Positions 44,136-52,643 of a stretch of DNA of 64,000 nucleotides are shown here, one piece after another; the stretch's first letter is position 1; every line of letters starts with the position of its first letter. Position numbers and translations under genes: made by a program. The notes beneath the pieces are model-generated. The model was not told the origin of the DNA. It did not search any database and worked only from the letters and a program-made list of their open reading frames with translations. Location: NCBI GenBank assembly GCA_030603695.1, contig JAUVXF010000002.1, positions 124,001 to 188,000 on the forward strand, read 5' to 3'. The DNA comes from Natronohydrobacter sp. (GTDB lineage: Bacteria > Pseudomonadota > Alphaproteobacteria > Rhodobacterales > Rhodobacteraceae).

Positions 44136-44945
44136 ATGAGCGATCTGGATTTTGCCGCCGTGGAAAGCGTGTTGCGTCACTTGGCCTTGCAGGCCGGGGC
44201 CGCGATCATGGAGGTGTATAACCGCCCGGAAATCGCGGTGGTGCATAAGGCAGATGCCAGCCCGGTAACAGAGGCCGATAAGGCGGCGGATCGGCTGATA
44301 TGTGCCGGGCTGCAAGCGGCTTTTGCAGATATTCCGGTTGTCACCGAAGAACAGGCCGATAGCCACAGCATTTCCGCGACACGGTTTTTTATTGTTGATC
44401 CGCTGGATGGAACCAAGGAATTCATTCAGCGCCGCGGCGAGTTTACCGTCAATATTGCGCTTGTCGAAGATGGCAATCCCTTGCGCGGCATTGTCTATGC
44501 CCCCGCGCAAGCGCGGATGTTCTACACGCGCGCCGATGGCAGGGCGACCGAGGAAATTGGCCCGTTTTCCGATGCTGGCCCACAGCTGCGCCGGCCCTTG
44601 CAGATGCGCGCCCCTGATCCGGGGGGCTTGGTCATTGTGGCCTCGAAATCCCATCGTGATGCTGCGACAGAGGCGTATATTCAGCGCTACCCGGTGTCAG
44701 AATCGCGTGCGGCTGGATCATCGTTGAAATTTTGCCTGCTGGCCGCGGGCGAGGCTGATTTCTATCCCCGGCTTGGGCGCACAATGGAATGGGACACAGC
44801 CGCCGGGCAGGCCGTGTTGCAAGCCGCAGGGGGCGAGGTGTTGGATTTCCATACCCATGCCCCGTTGCGCTATGGCAAGCCGATGTTTGAAAACCCTTTT
44901 TTCCTTGCCCGTCACCCCGATGTCGCGCTTGTCGCACCCGAATAG
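44136..44945 (+). CDS. cysQ: 3'(2'),5'-bisphosphate nucleotidase
   Basis: CysQ removes the 3'-phosphate from PAP, the toxic by-product of PAPS-dependent sulfotransferases, and also acts on PAPS. The 269-aa inositol-monophosphatase-family protein has the metal-binding site VTEEQADS near residue 70, DPLDGTKEFIQR near 88-99 (a signature of CysQ rather than IMPase), and EWDTAAGQAVLQAAGG near 216. It lies divergent from the KpsM-like gene and ahead of galU. The sulfotransferase in the same cluster would make PAP, giving a clear local reason for cysQ here. Confidence 0.93.
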   Translation: MSDLDFAAVESVLRHLALQAGAAIMEVYNRPEIAVVHKADASPVTEADKAADRLICAGLQAAFADIPVVTEEQADSHSISATRFFIVDPLDGTKEFIQRRGEFTVNIALVEDGNPLRGIVYAPAQARMFYTRADGRATEEIGPFSDAGPQLRRPLQMRAPDPGGLVIVASKSHRDAATEAYIQRYPVSESRAAGSSLKFCLLAAGEADFYPRLGRTMEWDTAAGQAVLQAAGGEVLDFHTHAPLRYGKPMFENPFFLARHPDVALVAPE

Positions 44946-45029
44946 CCGAGCGCGCATTGGGGCAACAGCCTGACGAAAAGCCTGCAAAATGTCACCTTTC
45001 CTGCGCAATTCATCACAAACCCGCCGGAA

Positions 45030-45045
45030 TTAACCGGTTATTTAC
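45030..45045. promoter_or_regulatory. CtrA-like site upstream of galU
   Basis: TTAA-N7-TTTAC matches the full CtrA consensus TTAA-N7-TTAAC with one mismatch, and includes the palindrome TAACCGGTTA (45031-45040). It is 40-55 bases before the galU start. Confidence 0.35.
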
Positions 45046-45084
45046 GAATACCAAGACCAAAGTTTATTGCAGTAGGAACATGAT

Positions 45085-45978
45085 ATGACACGCAAGGTTA
45101 CCAAAGCTGTATTTCCTGTCGCTGGTATGGGCACGCGTTTTTTGCCCGCAACAAAATCTGTTCCCAAAGAGATCATGACGCTGGTTGACCGGCCCTTGAT
45201 TCAATACGCGATTGATGAAGCGCGCGAGGCGGGCATAACGGAATTCATCTTTGTTACCTCGCGCGGCAAAGGCGCGCTGGAAGATTACTTTGATCGCGCC
45301 CCGGAACTGGAAGCCTCGCTTATTGCCAAAGGCAAGACAGAGCTTTTGGCAACGCTGAACGCCACCAATATGGATAGCGGTGCCATTGCCTATGTGCGCC
45401 AGCATCAGGCGCTTGGTCTGGGCCATGCTGTGTGGTGCGCGCGTCATCTGATCGGAGATGAACCCTTTGCCGTCCTGTTGCCCGATGATGTGATCGCCGC
45501 TGACAAACCGTGCCTGAAGCAGATGGTCGAAGCCTATGCCCAGACAGGTGGCAATATGATTGCTGCGATGGAAGTGGCGCCGGACAAAGCCTCCAGCTAT
45601 GGGATAATGGATGTGCCGCCAGCGATTGGCCGCGTGCTGCCCATGCGCGGGATGGTGGAAAAACCTGCCCCCGGCACGCAGCCTTCCAATCTGGCAGCTA
45701 TTGGGCGCTATATCCTGTCGCCCGATATCATGCGCCATTTGGGCCAGATCACCCCCGGCGTGGGCGGTGAAATTCAGCTGACCGATGCCATCGCCCGCGA
45801 GATTGCCGAGAAACAAAATGTCTATGGCTTCCGCTTTGATGGGCAGCGCTATGATTGCGGATCGAAAGCGGGGTTCTTGCAAGCCACGGTGGCTTTCGGG
45901 CTAGCCCGGAGTGAACTTTGCGAGGAGTTGGGCGATTTCCTGCTGGACATGATGGCCCAGCGCAGCGCCGCACAATGA
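45085..45978 (+). CDS. galU: UTP-glucose-1-phosphate uridylyltransferase
   Basis: GalU makes UDP-glucose from UTP and glucose-1-phosphate, the sugar donor for surface glycans and trehalose. The 297-aa protein starts TKAVFPVAGMGTRFLPATKS, with the nucleotide-binding GXGTRxLPxTK loop near residue 13-24. PLIQYAIDEAREAGI follows near 39, HAVWCARHLIGDEPFAVLLPDDV near 115-137, and FDGQRYDCGSKAGFL near 253. TAGGAACATGAT leads into the start. It is followed by two glycosyltransferase genes on the same strand. Confidence 0.95.
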   Translation: MTRKVTKAVFPVAGMGTRFLPATKSVPKEIMTLVDRPLIQYAIDEAREAGITEFIFVTSRGKGALEDYFDRAPELEASLIAKGKTELLATLNATNMDSGAIAYVRQHQALGLGHAVWCARHLIGDEPFAVLLPDDVIAADKPCLKQMVEAYAQTGGNMIAAMEVAPDKASSYGIMDVPPAIGRVLPMRGMVEKPAPGTQPSNLAAIGRYILSPDIMRHLGQITPGVGGEIQLTDAIAREIAEKQNVYGFRFDGQRYDCGSKAGFLQATVAFGLARSELCEELGDFLLDMMAQRSAAQ

Positions 45979-46036
45979 GGGCGGCCCCTGCGCCTTGCGC
46001 CTGCGTGATTGGGCATTGGGCGCAGGGCGCAGAGTC

Positions 46037-47065
46037 ATGCTAGGCAGGCTTCCCCCATGGCAAGACCGCTGGTTTGCGTTTCGCATGGTGTGGAAGCGCC
46101 GCCGCTATCAGATGCGCGCCCTCGCAAAAGCGCGAGAATTGACATGTTTGCAGCGAGGGCACTGGCCGAGGGGCGCGATCTTGCTGTTTTGCACCCTACG
46201 CAACGAGGCAGAGCGCATTGACTGGTTCTTGCAGCATTATCGCGCGCTGGGGGTGGGGCATTTCATCTTTGTGGATAATGCCAGCACCGATGGCACGCGC
46301 GCGCGCCTGTTGGCGCAGCCCGATTGCACGGTTTACAGCACAGATTCCAGCTACAAGGCCGCGCGTTTCGGGATGGACTGGATCAACTGGCTGATGCTGC
46401 GCCATGCGCGCGGCCATTGGTGTGTGGTGGCGGATGCCGATGAATTGCTGATCTATCCGCATTGGCCCGACCGCCCGTTGCCCGCGCTGACAAACTGGCT
46501 GGATCGGCAGGGTCAACAGATCATGCCCGCCATGATGCTGGAACTTTATCCCAAAGGCCCGCTAGACCAGGCGCCCTGCCATGCGGGCATGAACCCGCTT
46601 TCTGCGCTGGAATGGTTTGACGCGGCCAATTACACGATCACCCACAAATCCTTGCTGGATTGCCTGCTGATCCAAGGGGGGCCGCGCGCGCGCCTGTTTT
46701 TTGCAGATACCCCAAATCGTGCACCCACACTGACAAAACTGCCACTTGTGAAATGGCGCGCGCGCAATGCCTGGGTGAACTCCACGCATAGCATCCTTCC
46801 GCGTGCCCTGAATCGGGCATTTTCAACGGATGGCGGGGAGGGGATTTCAGGCGCGTTGTTGCACACAAAATTTCTGGCCACGGTGGTCGAAAAATCGCGC
46901 ATCGAGAAGGCACGCGCCGAACATTTTGGCAATGCCCCGGTCTTTGATGCCTATTACGACCACCTCGCCCAAGCGCCTGATCTGTGGTGCATGCACTCTA
47001 CCCGCTACGAGGGGTGGGAACAGTTGGAAACGCTTGGTCTGATCTCGCGGGGCGGATGGGGCTAG
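46037..47065 (+). CDS. GT2-like glycosyltransferase, copy 1 of a tandem pair
   Basis: This 342-aa protein is of the Glyco_tranf_2_4 type found in Rhodobacterales. Motifs: LFCTLRNEAERIDWFLQHYRALG near residue 51, FIFVDNASTDGT near 74 (nucleotide-sugar site), and VVADADELLIYP near 132 (DxD-like). STHSILPRALNRAF and ALLHTKF near 240-275 follow. No signal peptide. It resembles its neighbour at 47212-48222 along its length, so they arose by duplication. The start is uncertain; a TTG at 45995 is also in frame. It sits just after galU, suggesting use of UDP-glucose or a derivative, which is inference. Confidence 0.8.
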   Translation: MLGRLPPWQDRWFAFRMVWKRRRYQMRALAKARELTCLQRGHWPRGAILLFCTLRNEAERIDWFLQHYRALGVGHFIFVDNASTDGTRARLLAQPDCTVYSTDSSYKAARFGMDWINWLMLRHARGHWCVVADADELLIYPHWPDRPLPALTNWLDRQGQQIMPAMMLELYPKGPLDQAPCHAGMNPLSALEWFDAANYTITHKSLLDCLLIQGGPRARLFFADTPNRAPTLTKLPLVKWRARNAWVNSTHSILPRALNRAFSTDGGEGISGALLHTKFLATVVEKSRIEKARAEHFGNAPVFDAYYDHLAQAPDLWCMHSTRYEGWEQLETLGLISRGGWG

Positions 47066-47211
47066 GGGATGGCGCGATCTTTGTTGCAATTCATGCCGTT
47101 GTTCGGCAAAAGAACATATAAAACAACTTAAGTTACATAAAAGCATTGCGCGAGACGTAAAGCGCTCAGGCCCTGTTGGGCCAAGGGCGCTGGGTGAGGG
47201 GCGGCAGGTTC

Positions 47212-48222
47212 ATGGGGATGCTTGGTCAGTTCCGGCTGCGCGCAGAACGGCATATGAAGCTGTTTCGCTGCTTGCGCAAAAGTGCGGCATTGCGCAAGCG
47301 GATCACGCGCACAGACAGCATTCGGCCGGGCGATGTTCTGGCCTTTGTGGTGCTGCGCAATGAACTGGTGCGGTTGCCGTATTTTCTGGAATATTACCGC
47401 GCGCAGGGCGTGCGGCATTTTCTGATGGTGGATAACGGATCAGATGATGGCACGGCGGAGTATCTGGAGCGCCAGCGCGATGTATCGCTATGGACAACGC
47501 AAGCCAGCTACAAGGGCGCAAGCTTTGGCGTCGATTGGCTGAATCATCTGCTTTGGCTGTATGGTGTCGGGCATTGGGTGCTTGTGTTGGATGTCGATGA
47601 ATTTCTGGTCTATCCGTTTTGCGACACCCGCCCGCTCTCTGCGCTGACAGACTGGCTGGATAGCCAGGGGCGGCGCTCTTTCGGGGCGATGTTGCTGGAT
47701 ATGTATCCCAAAGGCCCGATTTCGGCGCAGCCCTACCAGTCTGGCCAAAACCCGTTTGAAATAGCGCGCTTTTTCGATTCAGGCAATCTGGGGATACGGC
47801 GCAATGCCCCCTATCAGAACCTTTGGATACAAGGCGGCGTGCGCCAGCGCGTGATCATGGCCACCCAGCCCAAAGCCGCCCCAGCGCTGAATAAAATACC
47901 GCTTGTGCGTTGGCAGCGCCAATATGCCTATATCAGTTCCACCCACACGCTTTTGCCGCGCGCGCTGAACAAGGTTTATGATGATAGCGGCGGTGAATTC
48001 GCCTCTGGCGTCTTGCTGCATGCAAAGTTTCTGGACACGATTTTGGCAAAAACACGCGAAGAACTGACGCGCGCAGAGCATTATGCCGCCAGCCGCGAAT
48101 ACCAGGCCTATGCGGCCAGTCTGGCGCAGGGTCAGGATTTGTGGTGCGAATGGTCGAGCGAATACATCAACTGGCGCCAGTTGGAGATATTGGGCCTGAT
48201 GTCCAAGGGGGATTGGGCATGA
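47212..48222 (+). CDS. GT2-like glycosyltransferase, copy 2 of a tandem pair
   Basis: This 336-aa paralogue of the previous protein has the same order of motifs: FVVLRNELVRLPYFLEYYRAQG, FLMVDNGSDDGTAEYL and LVLDVDEFLVYPF. SSTHTLLPRALNKVY and LHAKFLDTI follow near the end. It begins after a 146-bp AT-richer gap containing the palindrome AACTTAAGTT (47125-47134), so it may have its own promoter. Its stop overlaps the GT14 gene start by 4 bp. Substrate is unknown. Confidence 0.8.
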   Translation: MGMLGQFRLRAERHMKLFRCLRKSAALRKRITRTDSIRPGDVLAFVVLRNELVRLPYFLEYYRAQGVRHFLMVDNGSDDGTAEYLERQRDVSLWTTQASYKGASFGVDWLNHLLWLYGVGHWVLVLDVDEFLVYPFCDTRPLSALTDWLDSQGRRSFGAMLLDMYPKGPISAQPYQSGQNPFEIARFFDSGNLGIRRNAPYQNLWIQGGVRQRVIMATQPKAAPALNKIPLVRWQRQYAYISSTHTLLPRALNKVYDDSGGEFASGVLLHAKFLDTILAKTREELTRAEHYAASREYQAYAASLAQGQDLWCEWSSEYINWRQLEILGLMSKGDWA

Positions 48223-49883
48223 GCGGGCAGGGCGCGCCTTTGGGCATCATCATGTTGTGCCATACGGCCTTGCACCGTGCGGCGCAGGTGGCGCGGTTCT
48301 GGCTGGATGCAGGATGTCCGGTTGTCATCCATCTGGATCGCGCGGTCTCTCATGCGGATAGGGATGCAATGCGCGCCGCACTTGGCGCGCATCCGCTTGT
48401 GCGTTTCAGCCCGCGCCATCGCTGTGCCTGGGGGTCTTGGCAGTTGGTTGCCGCCACGCAAGATGCCGCCGAACTGATGCTGCGCGATTTTCCTCAGACC
48501 GGGCATGTGATGCTGATATCGGGGGCCTGTCTGCCTCTGCGCCCGGCGTCAGAATTGCAAGCCCATCTTGCCGCCCATCCGCAGACGGATTTTATCGAAT
48601 CCGTCGCGATTGAACATGCGGAATGGATTACAGGCGGCTTGTCCGAAGAGCGCTTTACCCTTTATTTTCCATTCAACTGGCACAAACAGCGCTTGGCTTT
48701 TGATACATTTGTGGATGTTCAGCGCAAGCTGGGTATCCGGCGCGAGATCCCGCGTCCCTTGCGCCCGCATATGGGATCGCAATGGTGGTGCCTGACGCGC
48801 AAAACCTTGTCGGCCATTCTGACAGACCCAAGGCGCAAGCGCTATGATCGCTATTTCCGCCAAAACTGGATACCGGACGAATCCTATTTCCAGACCCTTG
48901 CACGGGTGCATGCGGCCCAGATTGACAGCCGTTCCCTGACGCTGGTCAAGTTTGATCGCAATGGCAGGCCAAACCTGTTTTACGATGATCATCTGCAACT
49001 CTTGCGCCGCTCTGATTGTTTTGTGGCGCGCAAGATATGGCCAGAGGCCAACAGGCTCTATGATTTCTTTCTGTCAGATCAACTGGCCAGACAGCCCCGC
49101 TTGCCTGCCGAGCCTGCCAAGATTGACCGCTATTTTGAATTGGCCGAACAGCAACGGCGCGAGGGGCGGGCGGGGCTGTATATGCAAAGCCGCTTTCCCG
49201 CCCATGACAGCGCTGCTGCCAAAACAGCCGGGCCATATTCGGTTTTCAGCGGCTTTGATCATCTGTTTGAAAATTTTGAACATTGGCTTGGGCAGGTAAG
49301 TGGCGCGCGCGCGCATGGCCATCTCTTTGCGTCTGAGCGCGTGCAGTTTCATGGGGGCGCGCGCGTCTGGCATGGGGCAATCAGCGATTCCGCCGCCATA
49401 CGCGACTACAATCCGCGCATGTTTCTGACCAATCTGTTATGGGCGGCACGCGGAGAGCGGCAATGCTTCGCCTATGGCCCCGAAGATATGATGGATCACG
49501 AAGTCAACTGGTTCATGGCCACCGATACCAATGCAGAGATACAGGTCATTCGGGGCGCGTGGATATTGCCGCTCTGGCGGCGCGGTGTGGTGTCGGATGC
49601 CGTGGTGGCCGAGGTTGCGCGCCTGCAAAAGCGCGAACAACTTTGGCTGGAGGTGCTGGAATCGCGTTGGGTATTGGCAAAATGCAAGATTTGGACAGTT
49701 TCTGAAATCTGTGCCGCACCGGAACAATGCCTTGCTATGGCGGTGCAAGACAGCGCCAATGCCGCAGCGCTGACGGCCCATGGGCTGGCCCAATTATACC
49801 GGCTGGAGGGGTTGCCAGAATTCCTGACCGCGTTGCGAAATCAGGGGCTTCCGCCGCAAAACTTCAAAGATTTCAATTTTTAA
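48219..49883 (+). CDS. GT14-type glycosyltransferase with DUF5928 domain
   Basis: This 554-aa protein begins with a Branch (GT14, beta-1,6-N-acetylglucosaminyltransferase-like) domain of about 300 residues. LGIIMLCHTALHRAAQVARF is at the start, VVIHLDRAVSHADRDAM near 33, and WGSWQLVAATQDAAELML near 67. LISGACLPLRP near 95 and MGSQWWCLTRKTLSAIL near 187 follow. Its C-terminal half (about 310-554) resembles DUF5928, seen in Rhodobacterales. It overlaps the second GT2 gene by 4 bp. A branching sugar transferase acting on an exopolysaccharide or glycoprotein is plausible, but the acceptor is unknown. Confidence 0.8.
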   Translation: MSGQGAPLGIIMLCHTALHRAAQVARFWLDAGCPVVIHLDRAVSHADRDAMRAALGAHPLVRFSPRHRCAWGSWQLVAATQDAAELMLRDFPQTGHVMLISGACLPLRPASELQAHLAAHPQTDFIESVAIEHAEWITGGLSEERFTLYFPFNWHKQRLAFDTFVDVQRKLGIRREIPRPLRPHMGSQWWCLTRKTLSAILTDPRRKRYDRYFRQNWIPDESYFQTLARVHAAQIDSRSLTLVKFDRNGRPNLFYDDHLQLLRRSDCFVARKIWPEANRLYDFFLSDQLARQPRLPAEPAKIDRYFELAEQQRREGRAGLYMQSRFPAHDSAAAKTAGPYSVFSGFDHLFENFEHWLGQVSGARAHGHLFASERVQFHGGARVWHGAISDSAAIRDYNPRMFLTNLLWAARGERQCFAYGPEDMMDHEVNWFMATDTNAEIQVIRGAWILPLWRRGVVSDAVVAEVARLQKREQLWLEVLESRWVLAKCKIWTVSEICAAPEQCLAMAVQDSANAAALTAHGLAQLYRLEGLPEFLTALRNQGLPPQNFKDFNF

Positions 49884-49908
49884 AAGATCAAAGTTCACAG
49901 ATAAGATT

Positions 49909-51339
49909 ATGTCACACCCTCCCAGATTTCAGTATTTTGTCATTCTTGCAGATATGCGCACCGGGTCTAACCTGCTGGAAGCTTGTTTGAACAGCTTTGC
50001 AGGCGTGGCCTGTCTGGGAGAAGTGTTTAATCCCCATTTCATCGGCCAACCCAAGACCGAGACTGTTTTGGGCTTTGACAAAGCGGCCCGCGATGCCGAT
50101 CCCGCAGCCGTGGTGGCACGCTTTGCCCAAAACCCCACTCTTGCCGGGTTTCGCTTCTTCCATGATCACGATCCGCGCGCATTGGCGCAGTTCCTGCCCG
50201 ATCCGGCCTGTGCGAAAATCATTCTCACCCGCAACCCGCTGGATAGCTATATCTCGCTCAAGATTGCGCGGCAAACCCATCAATGGCGGCTGGGGGATGT
50301 AAGCCAGCGCAAGGGCGCGCAGATTGTCTTTGATCCAGCCGAATTTCAGGCCCATGTCGCAACACTGCAAGAGTTTCAACTTCAGGTGCAAGCAGGGTTG
50401 CAGCGCAGTGGGCAAACTGCATTTTACTTGTCTTATGAAGATATTACAGAATTGGATGTCCTGAATGGCCTTGCTGCGTGGCTGGGTCTGACGGACAGGA
50501 TAAAAGAGCTTCCGAAAAAGCTGAAACGCCAAAACCCGGAACCTTTGGGCGAAAAACTGATCAACCCCGAAGCTTTGGCAGACGGTGTGGCGCGCTTGGA
50601 TCGGTTCAATCTGGCGCGCAGCCCCAGTTTCGAGCCGCGTCACCCGCCTGTGCTCTGGGCCTATCGGGCCTGCCGCAGCCAGCCGCTTGTTTACGCCCCT
50701 GTGCCGGGATGCCGTGAAGATGCCATATTGGAATGGATGGCACGGATTGACGGCGTGGGGGTGCAAGATTTGTTGGCGGATTTCACCCCTGCTATGTGGC
50801 AAGACTGGCAACGCGCAACGCCCCGGCGCGTGGCTTTCAGCGTGTTGCGCCATCCGGTGTGGCGCGCGCATGAATGCTTTGTGGATCAGGTGCTTTTGGG
50901 CAAGCGCGAGAATGTTCGCGCCTTTATCCAGCAGGTGACAGGGCAGGAATTGCCACGCCGCGCCGATGATTTGGCACATTGGGCTTCAGCACAGCATCAC
51001 GCCGCATTTATGGCCTATCTGGGGTTTGTCAAAGCCAATCTGAACGGGCAGACAGCGCTGCCCATTCGGCCGGTCTGGGCCAGCCAATCACGCCTGATAG
51101 AGGCGATCTCTGCGCAATGCCCGCTGCACCGCCTGATCCGGGAAGAGCATTTGCAAGATGAATTGCCGCAAATCGCGGTTGGCCTTGGTCAGGCGCTGCC
51201 GCCCTTCAGGCCAACACAGCGCAAGCCTGCGCTTGATTTGGCTGAAATCTATGATGCGCGCATAGAAGGCGCTGCGCAGGCCGCCTACGGCCATGATTAC
51301 GCCCTGCTTGCATTCGGGCCGTGGCGCAGCGCGGCATAA
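49909..51339 (+). CDS. Two-part sulfotransferase (NodH-like), second half degenerate
   Basis: This 476-aa protein begins with a sulfotransferase domain: 5'-phosphosulfate loop ILADMRTGSNLLEACLNSF (residues 11-30) and 3'-phosphate loop KIILTRNPLDSYISLKIARQ near residue 104-123. It is similar to the NodH/Stf0 type. A second half (about 255-470) repeats the layout weakly: VYAPVPGCREDAILEWM near 263 stands where the first loop would be, and RRVAFSVLRHPVWRAHECF near 307 resembles the 3'-loop. The second 5'-loop lacks the usual Lys/Arg-Thr-Gly pattern. This suggests a duplication in which one half has lost PAPS binding. It follows the GT14 gene by 25 bp. Confidence 0.8.
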   Translation: MSHPPRFQYFVILADMRTGSNLLEACLNSFAGVACLGEVFNPHFIGQPKTETVLGFDKAARDADPAAVVARFAQNPTLAGFRFFHDHDPRALAQFLPDPACAKIILTRNPLDSYISLKIARQTHQWRLGDVSQRKGAQIVFDPAEFQAHVATLQEFQLQVQAGLQRSGQTAFYLSYEDITELDVLNGLAAWLGLTDRIKELPKKLKRQNPEPLGEKLINPEALADGVARLDRFNLARSPSFEPRHPPVLWAYRACRSQPLVYAPVPGCREDAILEWMARIDGVGVQDLLADFTPAMWQDWQRATPRRVAFSVLRHPVWRAHECFVDQVLLGKRENVRAFIQQVTGQELPRRADDLAHWASAQHHAAFMAYLGFVKANLNGQTALPIRPVWASQSRLIEAISAQCPLHRLIREEHLQDELPQIAVGLGQALPPFRPTQRKPALDLAEIYDARIEGAAQAAYGHDYALLAFGPWRSAA

Positions 51340-51348
51340 ACCGCGCGC

Positions 51349-51813
51349 TCAGGCCGCTTTGCTGGATTCGGTGCTGCTCAGGATCGCAAAAATCTTCGCT
51401 GGATCTTCGTTCGCGCGCAGCTTTTCGCAGATTTGCGGGTTGCGCAATGTGCGAGAGATGAAGGCCAGCGCTTTCAGATGCTCTACCCCGGCTTCGCGCG
51501 GGGCAAACAGGGCAAAGACCAGATCAACTGGCGCTTTATCGACAGAGCCGTAATCAAGCGGCTTTTCCAGCCGGAAAAACACCCCAAGCACTTGGTCGAT
51601 CATGTCCAGCCGCGCATGGGGCACGGCAACGCCATGTCCAACGCCTGTCGGGCCAAGGGTTTCACGTTCTTGCAGCGCGCCGATAACCGTTTCCGTATCC
51701 AATCCATACACGCTTTGGGCCACTTCCGCGATACTTTGAAACAGACGCTTCTTAGATGTTGCTGCGCCGATAAAGCGTACAGCCTTCGGATTCAGAAGCG
51801 TTGTCATATCCAT
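51349..51813 (-). CDS. ptsN: Nitrogen PTS IIA component
   Basis: PtsN (EIIA-Ntr) is a phosphoacceptor of the nitrogen PTS that affects potassium, nitrogen and stress responses. The 154-aa protein has the PTS EIIA type-2 fold. The phospho-His is in GHGVAVPHARLDMIDQ near residue 66. It has a typical length and start (MDMTTLLNPKAVRF), with GGAG upstream. It follows hpf after a long hairpin, so the two may be differentially expressed. Confidence 0.93.
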   Translation of the reverse strand: MDMTTLLNPKAVRFIGAATSKKRLFQSIAEVAQSVYGLDTETVIGALQERETLGPTGVGHGVAVPHARLDMIDQVLGVFFRLEKPLDYGSVDKAPVDLVFALFAPREAGVEHLKALAFISRTLRNPQICEKLRANEDPAKIFAILSSTESSKAA

Positions 51814-51845
51814 TATCGGGAATCTCCAGATGTATGATACAGGAA

Positions 51846-51873
51846 CCACCCTCAGGGCCGCGCCTGAGGGTGG
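51846..51873 (-). terminator. Perfect 11-bp hairpin between hpf and ptsN
   Basis: CCACCCTCAGG and CCTGAGGGTGG form a perfect 11-bp stem with a 6-base loop. On the minus strand no T-run follows, and ptsN starts about 33 bases later. It may attenuate read-through into ptsN or stabilise hpf mRNA. Confidence 0.55.
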
Positions 51874-51892
51874 CGTTTTGAGCAGTCAAATC

Positions 51893-52459
51893 TTATTGCG
51901 GGTCAATCCAGCCAATATTGCCATCATCGCGCCGATATACCACATTCAGCCCGCCATGGCGTTCATTGCGGAACACCAAAACAGGGGCATGGGCCAGTTC
52001 CATTTGCATAACTGCCTCTCCTGCGCTCAGCGATGGAATGCGTGTTTCCATCTCTGCAATGATGATTGGCTGCAACGAGTCTGGCTCGACCGCCGCATCG
52101 GTTTCATCCGAGGCGACGATATACGAGGATGCGTCGGCGAATTCAACAGGGGTCGCGCGTTCGCGGTGATGGTCTTTCAGGCGGCGCTTGTAGCGGCGCA
52201 GCTGTTTGTCCAGTTTTTCGCGGCAGGATTCGAATGCGGCATATATTTCGCTGGCTTGCGCGCGCGCTGCCGCTGTCAGGCCAGTTGAAAGATGCAGCGT
52301 GGCTTCGCAGACATGATTATGGGCATCGCGCGAAAAAATCACCACCGCTTCTGTCGGGCGCTGCTGGTATTTCTCGACGAGTTCGCCGAACTCGGCCTTT
52401 ACATGTGTTTGCAAAGCCTCGCCAATGTCTATTTGTCTGCCGCTGATCTGATACCGCAT
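51893..52459 (-). CDS. hpf: Ribosome hibernation promoting factor, long form
   Basis: This 188-aa protein binds 70S ribosomes and, through its C-terminal domain, joins them into inactive 100S pairs in starvation. The N-terminal S30AE domain (1-105: MRYQISGRQIDIGEAL, FSRDAHNHVCEATLHLS) and the C-terminal dimerisation tail (about 135-188) show it is the long form. The linker is acidic. Its leader has a strong hairpin and a GAGGAG ribosome site. Unlike E. coli, no rpoN gene lies between lptB and hpf. Confidence 0.94.
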   Translation of the reverse strand: MRYQISGRQIDIGEALQTHVKAEFGELVEKYQQRPTEAVVIFSRDAHNHVCEATLHLSTGLTAAARAQASEIYAAFESCREKLDKQLRRYKRRLKDHHRERATPVEFADASSYIVASDETDAAVEPDSLQPIIIAEMETRIPSLSAGEAVMQMELAHAPVLVFRNERHGGLNVVYRRDDGNIGWIDPQ

Positions 52460-52479
52460 GCGCTTCTCCTCGCTGTTTT

Positions 52480-52499
52480 GGCGGGGCGGTTGCCCCGCC
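52480..52499 (-). promoter_or_regulatory. Hairpin in the hpf leader
   Basis: An 8-bp stem (GGCGGGGC/GCCCCGCC) with a 4-base loop lies just upstream of the hpf Shine-Dalgarno sequence GAGGAG. It could affect mRNA stability or translation. Confidence 0.45.
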
Positions 52500-52577
52500 G
52501 GGTAATGCTGCGCTGCTTGCCTTGGGGTGCGTGCGGTTCTTGGTCTCTCGCCGCTACCTTGGCCTGCCTCTTGGGGG

Positions 52578-52608
52578 TATTTGGCAACGGATTACAGGAA
52601 GATGTCAA
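52578..52608 (-). promoter_or_regulatory. Candidate hpf promoter
   Basis: A perfect -35 hexamer TTGACA (minus strand, 52608-52603) is followed after 19 bases by CAAATA (52583-52578). The spacing is long and the -10 weak. hpf starts about 120 bases further, past the hairpin. Confidence 0.35.
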
Positions 52609-52643
52609 TGGTTTCCGACGGTCTTGGTTGCGTGATCGCTACT

